From NCBI RefSeq assembly GCF_030406325.1, contig NZ_JAUEQY010000038.1, positions 1-64,000 on the forward strand: a stretch of DNA of 64,000 nucleotides, given 5' to 3'. Shown here in pieces: positions 1-24,400 of this stretch. This DNA comes from Actinomadura sp. DC4 (GTDB lineage Bacteria > Actinomycetota > Actinomycetes > Streptosporangiales > Streptosporangiaceae). The position numbers and the translations under genes are program-made. The notes below the pieces were generated by a model. The model was not told where the DNA came from and searched no databases. It was given only the letters and a program-made list of their open reading frames with translations. How positions within the stretch are numbered: the stretch's first letter is position 1; every line of letters starts with the position of its first letter.

Positions 1-294
1 CGCGAAACTCATCGCCACCCGCGGCACGCTCATGCAGAACCTCCCCGCCACCGGCGGCATGACCGCCATCCAGGCCACCGAAGACGAAATCACCCCCCAC
101 CTCACCGACGACGTCTCCATCGCAGCGCTCAACAGCCCCACCTCCACCGTCATCTCCGGCGACCGAAACACCATCCACAACATCGCCGACCACTTCACGG
201 CCAAAGGCCGCAACACCAAACGACTCAACGTCTCCGGCGCCTTCCACTCCCCCCACACCGAACCCCTCCTCGACCGACTCAGACAGGCCATCGA
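1..294 (+). repeat. Copy 1 of a near-identical AT-domain tract
   Basis: Bases 1-294 match 17967-18260 with a single difference seen by eye (position 14, G versus A); 15-294 read identical. Similarity falls at about 295-400, where this copy takes on the local GC-rich codon style, then returns at about 400-480. The tract is rich in A-ending codons, unlike the DH and KR downstream. Confidence 0.9.
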
Positions 295-3200
295 GGACAT
301 CGCCCACCACGAACCGGCCATCCCCGTCGTCTCCAACATCACGGGAGACCCTCACACCGACTTCGGGCCCGGCTACTGGGCGCGGCACCTCCGTGGGACC
401 GTCCGCTACGCCGACGGCATCCAAGCCCTCCACACCGCCGGCGCCACCACCTACCTCGAACTCGGCCCCGACACCACCCTCACCAACCTCACCGACACCT
501 GCCTCGGCGAACACACCTCCGCCCTGGCGGCGCTGCTCCACCCCGACCGGCCCGAGGCGCTCTCCTTCCTGCGCGGCCTCGCCGAGGCGTACGTCCACGG
601 CACGCCCGTCGACTGGGCGGCGCTCGTTCCGGACGGGAACCGCGCCGACCTGCCCACCTACGCCTTCGACACCCGGCCGTACTGGCTCCAGGCCACCCGG
701 GCGGCGGGAGACGCGACCGATCTCGGGCTGGACCCCGGCGGGCATCCGCTGCTCGCCGCCGCGGTGCCGTCCGACGGCGACGGGGTGCTGTTCGCCGGCC
801 GGCTGTCGCTGGACGACCAGCCCTGGATCGCCGAGCACACCCTCCTCGACGCTCCGGTCGTGCCCGGCACCGCGCTGGTCGACCTCGCACTGCACGCCGG
901 CGCGCGGACCGGCTGCCCCCGTGTGGAGGAGCTGACACTGCGGGCTCCACTGGTGCTGCCGCCGTCCTCCGCCACGCAGTTGCAGGTCCGGGCCGGGGCG
1001 CCGGACGAGTCCGGGTGCCGTGAGGTCACCGTCTCGTCGCGCCCGGCGGCGGACGACGGCGGGCCGCGTCCGTGGACCCGGCACGCGACCGGCACTCTCA
1101 CCGAGGCGCGGCCCGCCCCGCCCGGCGACCTCACCGCCTGGCCTCCGGAGGGCGCCGAGCCGGTCGCGGCCGGGGACCTGTACGAGCGGCTCGCCGGTCT
1201 CGGCTACCTGTACGGGCCGATGTTCCAGGGGCTGCGGGCGGCCTGGCGGCGTGGCACGGACCTGTACGCCGAGGTGAGCCTGCCCGAGGACGCCGACGTC
1301 GCCGGTTTCGGCCTGCACCCCGCGCTCTTCGACGCCGCGCTGCACGGGATCGCGCTGGACGGCGGCGACGGCCCGGCCCAGGTGCCGTTCTCCTGGACCG
1401 GCGTCGAGCTGCACGCGACCGGCGCCACCGCGCTCCGCGTACGGCTCACCGCCGGTGAGGACGGCGCCATCGCGCTGCGCCTGGCCGACTCCACCGGCGC
1501 GCCGGTGGCCGTCGTCGGCGCCCTCGCCACCCGGCCCATCACCCCGGACCAGCTCCACCCCCAAGGCCCGGCGCACCGGTCGCTGTTCGCCGTCACCTGG
1601 CGCCCCGTGACCACGCCCGCCGCGCCGGCCGCCGGCACGTGGGCCGTGCTGGGCGACCCATGGCCGGCCGAGGCGCTCGGGCGCGCCGGTACGCCCGTCT
1701 CCTCCTACGCCGACCTCGCGGCGCTCCACGCGGCCATCGGCGCCGGGCTGGCCCCGGACCTGGTGCTCACCGGCGCGGGCGAACGCCGGGCCGGTTGCGC
1801 GCACGAGCCCGCGCGCGACGTCCTCGGCCTGGTGCGGGGCTGGCTCGCCGATCCGCTCCCGGTGCCGCTCGTGGTCGTCACGCGCGGTGCCGTCGCCGCG
1901 CGGGCCGGAGAGGACGTACGGGACCTGACCGCCGCGCCGGTGTGGGGGCTGGTGCGGTCGGCCCAGGCCGAGGAGCCGGGCCGCTTCGTGCTGGCCGACC
2001 TGGACGACGAGGCGTCCTCGATCGCCGGGCTGGCCGCGGCGCTGGCCTCCGGCGAACCACAGCTCGCACTGCGCGACGGAACGCCGCTCGTGCCGCGGCT
2101 GGTCCGCGCCGAACCCGCGGAGGAGCCGGCGCGGCACCCCGCCGGCACGATCCTGATCACCGGCGGCACGGGCGTGCTCGGCGGGGCGGTCGCCCGGCAT
2201 CTCGTACGGGAGCACGGTGCGCACCGCCTCGTGCTCACGAGCCGCCGCGGCGACGCGGCCGAGGGCGCGCGGGACCTGCGGGACGAGCTCACCGCGCTCG
2301 GCGCCGAGGTCACCGTCGCCGCCTGCGACATGGCCGACCGGGCCGCCGTGGAGAGGCTGCTCGCGGTGTACGGGCCGGTCGGGACCGTCGTCCACGCGGC
2401 CGGGACGCTCGACGACGGCATCATCACCGCGCTCACGCCGGAGCGGCTCGACGCCGTGCTGCGGGCCAAGGCGGACGCGGCGTGGCTGCTGCACGAGCTG
2501 ACGCCGCGGTCGGAGTTCGTGCTGTTCTCCTCGACCGCGGGCACGTTCGGCAGTCCGGGGCAGGCGAACTACGCCGCGGCCAACGCCTTCCTGGACGCGC
2601 TGGCGCACCACCGCCGCGCCCGTGACCTGCCCGCCACATCCCTGGCGTGGGGGTTGTGGGAGCAGGCCGGCGGGATGGCCGGCGGCCTCGACGGCGCCGC
2701 GCTGGCGCGCATGAGCCGCAGCGGCGTCACCGCGCTCTCCGCCGAGGACGGACTGGCGCTGTTCGACGCCGCGCTGGCTCGCGACCGCGCGCTGCTCGTA
2801 CCGGCCCACCTGAACATGGCGGCGCTCCACGGCCAGGGTGAGGCGCTGCCGCACGTACTGCGCGACCTCGTCGCCGTACCGGTCCGCCGGGCCGCGTCCG
2901 CCTCGGTGCCGCTGGCCGACCGGGTGTCCGGGTTCAGCGAGGAGGAGCGGGACGCGTACGTCCTCGACCTGGTCCGTACGACGGTCGCCGCGGTGCTGGG
3001 CGTCGACGGCACCGCGGCCGTCGACGCGAAACGCCCGTTCAAGGAGCTCGGGTTCGACTCGCTCACGGCCGTGGAGCTGCGGAACCGGCTGACGGCGGCC
3101 ACCGGGCTACGGCTGCCCGCCACCCTCATCTTCGACCACCCCAGCCCGGCGGCCCTCGCCGCGTACGTAACCGGCAAGGTCGCGCCGGACGACTCCGGTG

Positions 3201-3382
3201 AGGGCCGGATCCGCGAGGTCCTGTCCTCGATTCCGCTGGGCCGTCTCAGGGACTCGGGGCTGATGGACGCGCTCCTACGGCTCGCGGGCCACGCCGAGGC
3301 GCCGGTGGCCGAGACGGCGTCGATCGACGCGATGGACACGGACAGCCTGATCAAACTGGCCCTCGAAAACAACCAGGTCTGA
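1..3382 (+). CDS. Type I PKS, C-terminal part: AT(malonyl)-DH-KR-ACP (5' end outside window)
   Basis: The reading frame is open from base 2 and runs off the left edge, so KS and the start of AT are missing. Visible parts are the AT remainder (to about 620), DH (about 735-1560), KR (about 2140-2700), ACP (about 2990-3170, Ser in GFDSLT) and a C-terminal docking tail. The AT has GAFH where methylmalonyl ATs have YASH, so malonyl-CoA is predicted. KR keeps the dinucleotide motif GGTGVLGG, the LDD motif (B-type, known rule) and Ser/Tyr in SSTAG...NYAAAN, so it should be active. The DH motif reads [10 protein letters not shown]: the usual Gly of HxxxGxxxxP is Asp, so dehydration is uncertain although the later DAALH motif is intact. 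It is the first of four consecutive PKS genes; 15 bases separate its stop from the next chosen start. Confidence 0.95.
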   Translation, partial: AKLIATRGTLMQNLPATGGMTAIQATEDEITPHLTDDVSIAALNSPTSTVISGDRNTIHNIADHFTAKGRNTKRLNVSGAFHSPHTEPLLDRLRQAIEDIAHHEPAIPVVSNITGDPHTDFGPGYWARHLRGTVRYADGIQALHTAGATTYLELGPDTTLTNLTDTCLGEHTSALAALLHPDRPEALSFLRGLAEAYVHGTPVDWAALVPDGNRADLPTYAFDTRPYWLQATRAAGDATDLGLDPGGHPLLAAAVPSDGDGVLFAGRLSLDDQPWIAEHTLLDAPVVPGTALVDLALHAGARTGCPRVEELTLRAPLVLPPSSATQLQVRAGAPDESGCREVTVSSRPAADDGGPRPWTRHATGTLTEARPAPPGDLTAWPPEGAEPVAAGDLYERLAGLGYLYGPMFQGLRAAWRRGTDLYAEVSLPEDADVAGFGLHPALFDAALHGIALDGGDGPAQVPFSWTGVELHATGATALRVRLTAGEDGAIALRLADSTGAPVAVVGALATRPITPDQLHPQGPAHRSLFAVTWRPVTTPAAPAAGTWAVLGDPWPAEALGRAGTPVSSYADLAALHAAIGAGLAPDLVLTGAGERRAGCAHEPARDVLGLVRGWLADPLPVPLVVVTRGAVAARAGEDVRDLTAAPVWGLVRSAQAEEPGRFVLADLDDEASSIAGLAAALASGEPQLALRDGTPLVPRLVRAEPAEEPARHPAGTILITGGTGVLGGAVARHLVREHGAHRLVLTSRRGDAAEGARDLRDELTALGAEVTVAACDMADRAAVERLLAVYGPVGTVVHAAGTLDDGIITALTPERLDAVLRAKADAAWLLHELTPRSEFVLFSSTAGTFGSPGQANYAAANAFLDALAHHRRARDLPATSLAWGLWEQAGGMAGGLDGAALARMSRSGVTALSAEDGLALFDAALARDRALLVPAHLNMAALHGQGEALPHVLRDLVAVPVRRAASASVPLADRVSGFSEEERDAYVLDLVRTTVAAVLGVDGTAAVDAKRPFKELGFDSLTAVELRNRLTAATGLRLPATLIFDHPSPAALAAYVTGKVAPDDSGEGRIREVLSSIPLGRLRDSGLMDALLRLAGHAEAPVAETASIDAMDTDSLIKLALENNQV

Positions 3383-3397
3383 AGTGTGGAGCCCGAT

Positions 3398-6300
3398 ATG
3401 ACCGCATCCGCCGAACAGGTCGTCGAAGCGCTCCGCGCTTCCTTGAAGGAGAACGAACGCCTGCGGCAGCAGAACCGGCAGCTCGCCGAGGTCGCGCGGG
3501 AGCCGATCGCCATCGTCGGCATCGGCTGCCGCTATCCGGGCGGGGTCCAGTCGCCGGAGGACCTGTGGGACGTCGTGGCCGGCGGCGCCGACGCCGTCGG
3601 CCCCATCCCGGACGGGCGCGGCTGGAACGTCGAGGAGCTGTACGACCCCGAGCCCGGCGTGGTCGGCAGGTTCTACACCCGAGAGGGCGGCTTCCTGCGG
3701 GACGCGGACCACTTCGACCCGGAGTTCTTCGGCATCAGCCCCCGTGAGGCCCTGTCCACCGACCCGCAGCAGCGGCTGCTGCTGAAGACCTCGTGGGAGG
3801 CCTTCGAACGCGCGGGCATCGACCCGGAGTCGCTGCGCGGCAGCCTGACCGGCGTGTTCGTCGGAGTGATGTACAACGACTACGGCGCACGGCTGATGTA
3901 CCGGGGGGCGGCGGGGCTCGCCGCGTTCGACGGCAGCGCCGGGAGCATCGCCTCCGGGCGACTCGCGTACACCTACGGGCTGGAGGGGCCCGCGGTCACC
4001 ATCGACACGGCCTGCTCGTCCTCGCTCGTCGCGCTCCACCAGGCGTGCCAGGCCTTACGGCAGCGGGACTGCGATCTGGCGCTGGCCGGCGGCGTCGCCG
4101 TCATGTCCACGCCGATCGCGTTCCTGGAGTTCAGCCGGCAGCGTGGCCTGGCGCCGGACGGCCGCTGCAAGGCGTTCGCCGCCGCGGCCGACGGCGTCGG
4201 GTGGGGTGAGGGCGCCGGGCTGCTGCTGGTCGAGCGGCTCTCGGACGCGCGGCGCAACGGGCATCCGATCCTGGCGCTGATCCGGGGCTCGGCCGTCAAC
4301 CAGGACGGCGCGAGCAACGGCATCACCGCGCCGAACGGCCCGGCCCAGCAGCGCGTCATCCGCCAGGCCCTCGCCAACGCGCAGTTGCAAGCCGACCAGG
4401 TCGACGTGGTGGAGGGCCACGGGACGGGTACGGCGCTGGGCGACCCGATCGAGGCGCAGGCGCTGCTCGCCACGTACGGGCAGGACCGGCCCGACGGCCG
4501 GCCGCTGTACCTGGGGTCGGTCAAGTCCAACATCGGGCACGCGCAGGCCGCGGCCGGTGTCGCCGGGATCATCAAGATGATCTTCGCGATGCGGCACGAG
4601 ACGCTGCCCAGGACGCTGCACGTGGACGAGCCCTCGCCGAAGGTCGACTGGGGCGAGGGCGCGGTGTCGCTGCTGACCGAGCCGGTGCCCTGGCCGGAGA
4701 ACGGCCACCCGCGCCGGGCGGGCGTCTCGGGCTTCGGCGTCAGCGGGACGAACGGCCATCTGATCCTGGAGCAGCCGCCCGCGCCCGAGCCGCCGGAACC
4801 CGCGTCCGGCGCAAGCCCGGCCGACGACGCGACCGGCGAGCGGCCGACGGCCGGCGCGGGACCGGTGGTCGTGCCGTGGCCGCTGTCGGCGAAGACCGAG
4901 CCCGCCCTGCGGGAGCAGGCGCGGCGGCTCCACGACCGGCTGCGGGACGATCCGGGCCTGGAGGTCGCCGACGTCGCCCACGCGCTGACCGCCCGAACCA
5001 CCTTCGAGCACCGCGCCGTCGTGACCGCCGGGGACCGGGACACCTTCACCACGGCTCTGGCCGCCCTGGGCCGGGGCGAGACTCATCCGGACCTCGTCCA
5101 GGCACGGGCGGCCGGCGAGCCCGGCCGTACGGTGTGGGTCTTCCCCGGCCAGGGCTCCCAGTGGCAGGGCATGGCCCTCGACCTGCTGGAGACCCCCTCC
5201 GTCTTCACCCGCGCGCTGGGCGACTGCGCCGACGCGCTGGCCCCCCACCTCGACTGGTCCCTCCTGGACCTGCTGCACGGCCGGCCGGGCGCACCGCCTC
5301 TGGAGGGCGCCGACGTCGTCCAGCCCGCGCTGTTCGCGCTCATGGTCTCCCTCGCCGAGCTCTGGCGGTCCTACGGCCTGCGGCCCGACGCCGTGGTCGG
5401 CCACTCCCAGGGCGAGATCGCCGCCGCCCATGTCGCCGGGGCGCTGTCCCTCGACGACGCCGCGCGCGTCGTGGCCCTCCGCAGCCGGGTGCTCACCGCC
5501 CTCGCCGGCCGGGGCGGCATGGTCTCCGTCCCGCTCCCCCTCGCCCTCGTCGAAGGGGACCTGGCGGACCATCCCGGGCTGACCGTCGCCGCCGTGAACG
5601 GCCCCGGCAGCACCGTCGTCTCCGGCGACGCCCAGGCCCTCGACCGGCTCCTCCAGCGCTACGAGGCCGACGACGTGCGGGCCCGCCGGATCCCGGTCGA
5701 CTACGCCTCGCACTCGCCGCACGTCGAGGCCGTCCACGACGAGGTCGTCGCGGCCCTGTCCGGCATCACTCCCCGCGCGGCGCGCGTCCCCTTCCACTCC
5801 ACCGTCACCGCCGCGCGGCTCGACACCACGGAGCTGACCCCCGACTACTGGTACGACAACCTGCGCGAGACCGTCCGGTTCCACGAGACGGTCGCGGGCC
5901 TCCTCGACGCCGGCCACGGCGTCTTCCACGAGATCAGCCTGCACCCGGTCCTCACCGTCGCGATCGAGGAGGCCGCCGGAGGCCGGGCCGTCACCGTCCA
6001 CACCCTCAAACGGGACCGGCCCGCGCGCAAGGAGCTGCTCTCGGGCCTCGCCCGGCTGCACGTCCACGGCAACTCGGTGGACTGGGGCCCGCAGGTGCCC
6101 GGCCGCCCTCGCGCCGGTGTCGGCCTCCCCACGTACCCGTTCCAGGACCGGCCCTTCTGGCTCGACCCGCCGCCGGCCGCACTCGACCCCGCCGATCTCG
6201 GCCAGGCGAGCACCGGTCACCCGCTGGTCGGCGCGGCCGTGGCGGTCGCGGACGGCGGCGGACACGTGCTCACCGGGCGGCTGTCCCCCGGTGTGCAGAC

Positions 6301-9300
6301 CTGGCTGCCGGACCACGCGGTGATGAACGCGGTCCTGCTGCCGGGCACGGCCTTCGCCGAACTGGCTCTGCGCGCGGGCGCGGAGGCCGGCTGCCCGCGA
6401 GTCGACGAACTCCTGATCGAGGCTCCGCTGGTGCTCCCGGACGAGGGCGGGGTGCAACTCCAGGCGGCGGTGGACGGCACGGACGATGACGGACGGCGGT
6501 CCATCGTGATCTCCGCCCGGCCGGACGGCGACCCGCAGAGAGCGTGGACGCGGCACGCCTCCGGCGTCCTGTCCGGCGCCGACGACGGGCGGCCCGGCGA
6601 GGTCGGCGAGGTCGGCGCCTGGCCACCGAAGGAGGCGGCCCCGGTCGACCTCACCGGAGCGTACGAGCGGATGGCGGCGCGCGGATACGACTACGGCCCG
6701 GCCTTCCGCGGGCTGCGCGCCGCGTGGCGGGCGGGCGACGAGGTCTTCGCCGAGGTCCGGCTGCCCGACGAGCGGGTGGCGGAGGCCGCGGGCTACAGCG
6801 TGCACCCCGCACTGCTCGACGCCGCGCTGCACGCGCTGGTGCTGGAGGCGGACGAGACCGCGCTGCCGTTCGCCTGGTCGGACCTGCGGGTGTACGCCAC
6901 CGGGTCGGCGGCCCTGCGAGTGCGGCTCACTCCGGGCGACGGCCGGCTGGCCCTGAACGCGGTCGACGCGGACGGGAGTCCGGTCCTGTCCGGCACGCTC
7001 GCCGTACGGCCGGTCTCCGCCGAGCAGCTCGCCACCGCCCAGAGCGGCGACTCCCTGTTCCGGCTCGACTGGGTGCCCGTCACCGGCACGACGCCGCCGC
7101 CCGACCTGGCGGTCCTCGGCACCCCGTTCTCCGGCGCGGACGGGCCGCGCGCGTACGCCGGCCTGGCCGCACTGCGGGAGGCCCTCGACGCGGGCGAACG
7201 GCCGCCCGCCGCAGTGATCGTGCCGTGCGCTCCCCCGGACGCGGACGACCCGCCGGAGGCGGCGCGTACGGCGACCGGCCGCGTGCTGCGGCTGGTCCAG
7301 GAGTGGCTCGCCGACGATCGGCTCGCCGGGGTGCGGCTCGTCCTCGTCACGCGGGGCGCGGTCGCCACCCGGCACGGGGAGGGCGTCACGGACCTCGCGC
7401 ACGCCGCGGTGTGGGGCCTGATGCGCTCCGCCCAGGTGGAGAACCCGCACCGGTTCGTCCTGGTGGACGTGGACCGTACCGACGATGTCGTGGCGGCCCT
7501 GGCCGTGGACGAGCCGCAGCTCGCGGTCCGCGACGGCTCCGTGTACGCGCTGCGGCTGGCCCGCGCGGACGGCGACCGTACGCTGACGCCGCCGGACTCC
7601 GGCGTGTGGCGGCTCGGCATGACCGGTCCGGGCACCGTGGACAACCTCACCCTGCTCCCCCACCCCGAGGGGCTGCGCCCGCTGCGGCCCGGCGAGGTCC
7701 GGATCGGCATGCGCGCGGCCGGGCTGAACTTCCGCGACGTGATGATCGTCCTGGGGCTGGTCCAGGACACACGGGAGCTGTGCGGCGAGGGCGCGGGCGT
7801 GGTCCTTGAGGTCGGTCCCGAAGCCGGCGAGTACGCCGTCGGGGACCGGGTCATGGGCCTGATCCCCGACGGCGTGGGGCCGGTCGCGGTGGCCGACGTC
7901 CGCGGGCTGGTGCCGATCCCGGCCGGGTGGACGTTCGCCCAGGCCGCGGCCACCCCGATCGTCTACCTCACCGCCTACTACGGCCTGCGCGACCTCGCCG
8001 GCCTCCGCGCCGGCGAGTCCGTGCTGGTGCACGCCGCCGCGGGCGGCGTCGGCATGGCCGCCACCCGGCTGGCCCGGCACTGGGGCGCGGACGTGTACGG
8101 CACCGCCTCGCCGGGCAAGTGGGAGGTCCTGCGCGGGCAGGGGTTCGGCGACTCCCGCATCGCCTCCTCCCGCGACCTGGAGTTCGCGAGCCGCTTCCCG
8201 TCGGTGGACGTGGTGCTGAACTCCCTCGCCGGAGAGTTCGTCGACGCCTCCCTGCGGCTGCTGCCGACCGGCGGCCGGTTCGTGGAGATGGGCAAGACGG
8301 ACATCAGGGACCCCGAGGCGGTCGCGGCCGGCCACGCGGGCGTGGACTACCGGGCGTACGACCTCGCCGACGCGGGGCCCGGACGGACCCAGGAGATCTT
8401 CCGCGAGCTGGCGGCGCTGTTCGAGAAGGGCGCCCTCGACCCGTTGCCGGTCACCGCCTGGGACGTGCGGCGCACGCCCGAGGCGGTCCGGTACCTGCTC
8501 CAGGCCCGCCACGTCGGCAAGATCGTGCTGACCTTCCCATCCGGCCCGGACCCGGAGGGGACCGTGCTGATCACCGGCGGTACGGGCGTGCTCGGCGGGA
8601 TGCTCGCCCGCCACCTCGCCGCCGGCGGCGCCCGCCGCCTCCTGCTGACGAGCCGGCGCGGGCCCTCCGCCGAGGGCGCCGCGGAGTTGGAGCGCGACCT
8701 CACGGCGCTCGGCGCGGAGGTCGCCATCGCGTCGTGCGACACGGCGGACCGCGAGGCCCTCTCCGGCCTGCTCGCCTCGATCCCGTCCGACCGCCCGCTG
8801 ACCACCGTGATCCACGCCGCCGGCGTCATCGGGGACGGCACCGTCGACTCGCTGACGAGCGAGCACCTGGACTCCGTACTGCGCCCGAAGGCGGACGCCG
8901 CGTGGCACCTGCACGAACTCACCCGTGAGCTCGACATCGGCTCGTTCGTGCTCTTCTCCTCCGCCTCCGCCGCGCTCGGGTCGCCTGGGCAGGGCAACTA
9001 CGCCGCGGCCAACGCCTTCCTCGACGCGCTGGCCTGGCACCGGCGGGCCCAGGGGCTGCCGGCGATGTCGCTGGCGTGGGGCTACTGGGAACAGGTGACC
9101 GGCATCACCGGGCACCTGACCGAGTCCGACCTCGCGCGGATGACGCGCGGCGGCATCGCGCCGATCCGGTCCGACGAGGGCCTAACCCTGTTCGACGCGG
9201 CTCACGACGCGGACCAGCCGGTGCTCGTCCCGGTACGCCTGGACCTGCGCCGGATGCGCGCCGGCGTCGACGCGGCGGCCATGGTGCCACCGCTGCTCCG

Positions 9301-9855
9301 GAGCCTGATCCGCCCGCCGGTCAGGTCAACGGCGTCGGCGGTGGTACCGGCGGAGTCGCTCGCGCACGAGCTGGCCACGCTGCCCGACGACGAACGCGCA
9401 GCGCGGCTGCTGCGCCTGGTCCGCGGCCACGTCGCCGCCGTGCTCGACTACGCCGCACCCGAGGAGGTCGACGTCGAGCGCGCCTTCAAGGAGCTCGGCT
9501 TCGACTCGCTCACCGCGGTGGAACTGCGCAACCGGCTCGGCTCCGCGACCGGGCTGAGCCTGCCGACCACGCTGGTCTTCGACCACCCGAAACCCGCGGC
9601 CGTGATCCGGTACCTCGACGAGGAGCTGCGGTCCGCCGGGGACACGCATCCGGTGCTCGCCGACCTCGACCGGCTCGCGGCGTCTCTCGCCGGTACGCCG
9701 CCCGATGAGGAGCTGCGGTCCGAGGTCACCGCGCGGCTGGAACGGATCATCCGGCAGTGGCAGCGAGCCGACGCCGGAGAGGACACCGACGACCTGCGAT
9801 CGGCGACCGACGACGAACTGTTCGCCGCCCTCGACGACGAACTCGGAGGCGTGTG

Positions 9856-9856
<1 letters not shown>
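3398..9856 (+). CDS. Type I PKS, one fully reducing module: KS-AT(methylmalonyl)-DH-ER-KR-ACP
   Basis: The predicted protein has 2152 residues. ATG at 3398 is chosen because GGAG ends 6 bases upstream; an in-frame GTG at 3386 lacks a good ribosome site. An N-terminal coiled docking segment precedes KS (about 3500-4770; Cys in DTACSSS, GHGTGT where EAHGTGT is usual, NIGHAQ). AT (about 5130-6060) has GHSQG and YASH, the methylmalonyl signature. DH (about 6215-7030) reads [10 protein letters not shown], with Asn for the motif Gly. ER (about 7600-8540) has LNFRD and [13 protein letters not shown] (about 8560-9110) has Ser/Tyr/Asn and IGD in place of LDD. ACP (about 9440-9620) has GFDSLT. The module should add a methyl-branched, fully reduced unit, since an ER is pointless without DH. 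The acidic C-terminal tail ([15 protein letters not shown]) is a docking domain for the next protein, whose ATG overlaps this stop (TGATG). Confidence 0.95.
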
Positions 9857-21396
<11,540 letters not shown>

Positions 21397-21406
21397 AAGG
21401 CGACTC

Positions 21407-24400
21407 ATGACCAACGAAGAGAAGCTGACCGACTACCTCAAGTGGGTCACCGCGGACCTGCACAAGGCGCGGCGGCGCATCGCCGAGCTGGAGTCCGGGA
21501 CGCCCGAACCGATCGCGATCGTCGGGATGGCCTGCCGCTACCCCGGCGACGTGTACGGCCCGGACGACCTGTGGCGGCTGGTGTCCTCCGAGACGGACGC
21601 GATCTCCGGCTTCCCGTCCGACCGCGGCTGGGACCTCGACGGGCTGTACGACCCGGACCCCGACCGGCTCGGCACCACGTACGCGCGCGAAGGCGGGTTC
21701 CTGCACCACGCGAACCACTTCGACGCCGGGTTCTTCGGCATGAGCCCGCGTGAGGCGCTCGCCACCGACCCCCAGCAGCGGCTGCTGCTGGAGACCGCGT
21801 GGGAGACGTTCGAGCGGGCCGGCGTCGACCCGGCCTCGCTGCGCGGCAGCCGTACCGGCGTGTTCGTCGGGATCATGTACTCCGACTACAGCGGCCGCCT
21901 GATGAACGGGGTCCCGGACGGGTTCGAGGGGCTGGTGGGGAACGGCAGCGCGGGCAGCGTCGCGTCGGGGCGGCTGGCCTACACCTTCGGGCTGGAGGGG
22001 CCCGCCGTCACCGTGGACACGGCGTGCTCCTCCTCTCTGGTCACGCTGCACCAGGCGTGCCAGGCCCTCCGCCAGGGCGAGTGCTCCCTGGCCCTCGCCG
22101 GCGGGGCGACGGTGCTGGCCACGCCCGGCATCTTCATCGAGTTCAGCCGGCAGCGCGGGCTGGCCCCGGACGGGCGCTGCAAGTCGTTCGCCTCGGCCGC
22201 CGACGGGACCGGCTGGGGCGAAGGCGTCGGCCTGCTCCTGGTCGAGCGCCTGTCCGACGCCGAGCGGAACGGGCACCCGGTTCTCGCCGTCATCCGCGGC
22301 AGCGCGGTCAACCAGGACGGCGCGAGCGCCGGCCTGACCGTGCCCAACGGCCCCTCCCAGCAGCGGGTCATCCGCCAGGCGCTCGCCGACGCCGGCCTGA
22401 CCGCGACGGACGTGGACGCCGTCGAGGCGCACGGAACCGGCACCACGCTCGGCGACCCGATCGAGGCGCAGGCCCTGATCGCCGCGTACGGGCAGGGACG
22501 GCCCGCGGACCAGCCGCTGCGGCTCGGCTCGATCAAGTCCAACATCGGGCACACCCAGGCGGCGGCCGGCGCGGCGGGCGTGATGAAGATGGTCCTGGCG
22601 ATGCGGCACGAGACGCTGCCCGCGACGCTGCACGTGGACGCGCCTTCGCCCGAGGTGGACTGGTCCGCGGGCTCGGTGGCCCTGCTGACCGAGCCGATCC
22701 CCTGGCCGCGCAACGGCCGCCCGCGCCGCGCGGGCGTCTCCTCCTTCGGCATCAGCGGCACCAACGCCCACGTCATCCTCGAAGAGCCCGGTGCGGCGGC
22801 CGGGGAACGCCCGGCGGCCACGCACACTGCGGGCCCGCTGCCGTGGGTGCTGTCGGCGCGCACGGACGGGGCGCTGCGGGCGCAGGCGAGCCGGCTCGGC
22901 GCGTTCCTCGCCGAACACCCCGGCACCGGCCCGGCCGACGTCGGCCTGTCGCTGGTCACGACCCGTACGGCGCACGACCACCGGGCCGTGCTGGTCGACG
23001 CCGGGGACGCCGCCCTGCGCGCCCTGGAGCACGGCGAACCCCACGCGAGCCTGGTCGAGGGCGTCGCGGCCCGTGACGGCCGGGTGGCCTTCCTGTTCAC
23101 CGGGCAGGGCAGCCAGCGGCCGGGCATGGGCCGCGAGCTGGCCGCCGCGTACCCGGTCTTCGCCGAGGCCCTGGACGCGGCCTGTGAGCGGTCGGGCGAG
23201 CACCTCGACGTGCCGGTCCGCGACGTGCTGTTCGCCGAGAAGGGGTCGGAGAAGGCCGCGCTGCTCGACCGGACGGCCTACACCCAGGCCGCCCTCTTCG
23301 CGCTCGAAGTGGCGCTGTACCGCCTCGTGGAGCACTGGGGCCTGCGGCCGGACGTCCTGCTCGGCCACTCGATCGGCGAGCTGACCGCCGCGCACGTCGC
23401 GGGCGTGCTGTCGCTCGCCGACGCCGCGACGCTCGTCGGGGCCCGCGGGCGCCTCATGCAGGCCCTCCCCGCCGACGGCGCCATGGTCTCGGTACGGGCG
23501 CCGCTGGAGAGCATCCTGCCGGCGCTGGAGGGCCGCGAGCACGAGGTCGCCCTCGCCGCCGTCAACGGGCCGGACTCCCTGGTGGTCTCCGGCGACCGGG
23601 ACGCCGTGCTGGAGCTGGAGACGCGCTGGAAGGGCCAGGGGCGCCGGACTCGGCGGCTGAACGTCAGCCACGCCTTCCACTCCCCGCGCATGGACGCAAT
23701 GCTGGAGGACTTCCGCACGGTCGCCGAGGGGCTGTCGTACGCGCCGCCCGCGATCCCGGTCGTCTCGAACGTGACCGGGCGCCTCGCCACGGCCGAGGAT
23801 CTCGGCTCGCCGGGCTACTGGGCCGAGCACGTGCGCCGGACCGTGCGGTTCATGGACGGCATGCGCTGCCTGGACGACCAGGGCGTCACGACCTACGTCG
23901 AACTCGGCCCGGACGGAGTCCTGTCCGCCATGGGACGCGACTGCCTGAGCGGCGCCTCCCCGGGCCGGGACCGCGTCCTGGTGCCAGTGCTCCGCGCGGA
24001 CCGGCCGGAGCCCGCCGCGATGGTCGCGGCGCTGGCCGAGGCCTACGTCCGCGGCGTTCCGGTCGACTGGCGCGCCGGTTTCGAGGGGCGCGGCGCCCGG
24101 CCGGTCCCGCTGCCCACGTACGCGTTCCAGCGGCGGCACTACTGGCTGGACGCGCCGCCGGCCCGCGACGGCGCGGACCCGGCCGACGCCCGCTTCTGGG
24201 ACGCGGTCGAACGCGAGGACCTCGCCGAGGCCGCCACGGCGCTCCGGCTGCCGGCGGACCGCCGGCGCGCCCTCGGTGACCTGCTGCCGGCGCTCTCGGG
24301 CTGGCGCAGGCAGCGCCGGTGGTGGTACCGGATCGACTGGCGCCCGGCCGCCGCCGCGCCGGCCGCGCCGCCGGGCGGCACCTGGGTCGTCGTCGCCCCG

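Noticed and set aside
4055-9115. Very long minus-strand open frame of about 1686 codons opposite the PKS
   Set aside because: It is an antisense artefact of GC-rich third positions; its translation has no domain pattern while the plus strand encodes a complete PKS module.
9757-9855. Upstream extension of the two-module PKS start
   Set aside because: The extra residues are Arg-rich and overlap the previous gene; the ATG at 9856 follows GGAGG and starts a standard docking helix.
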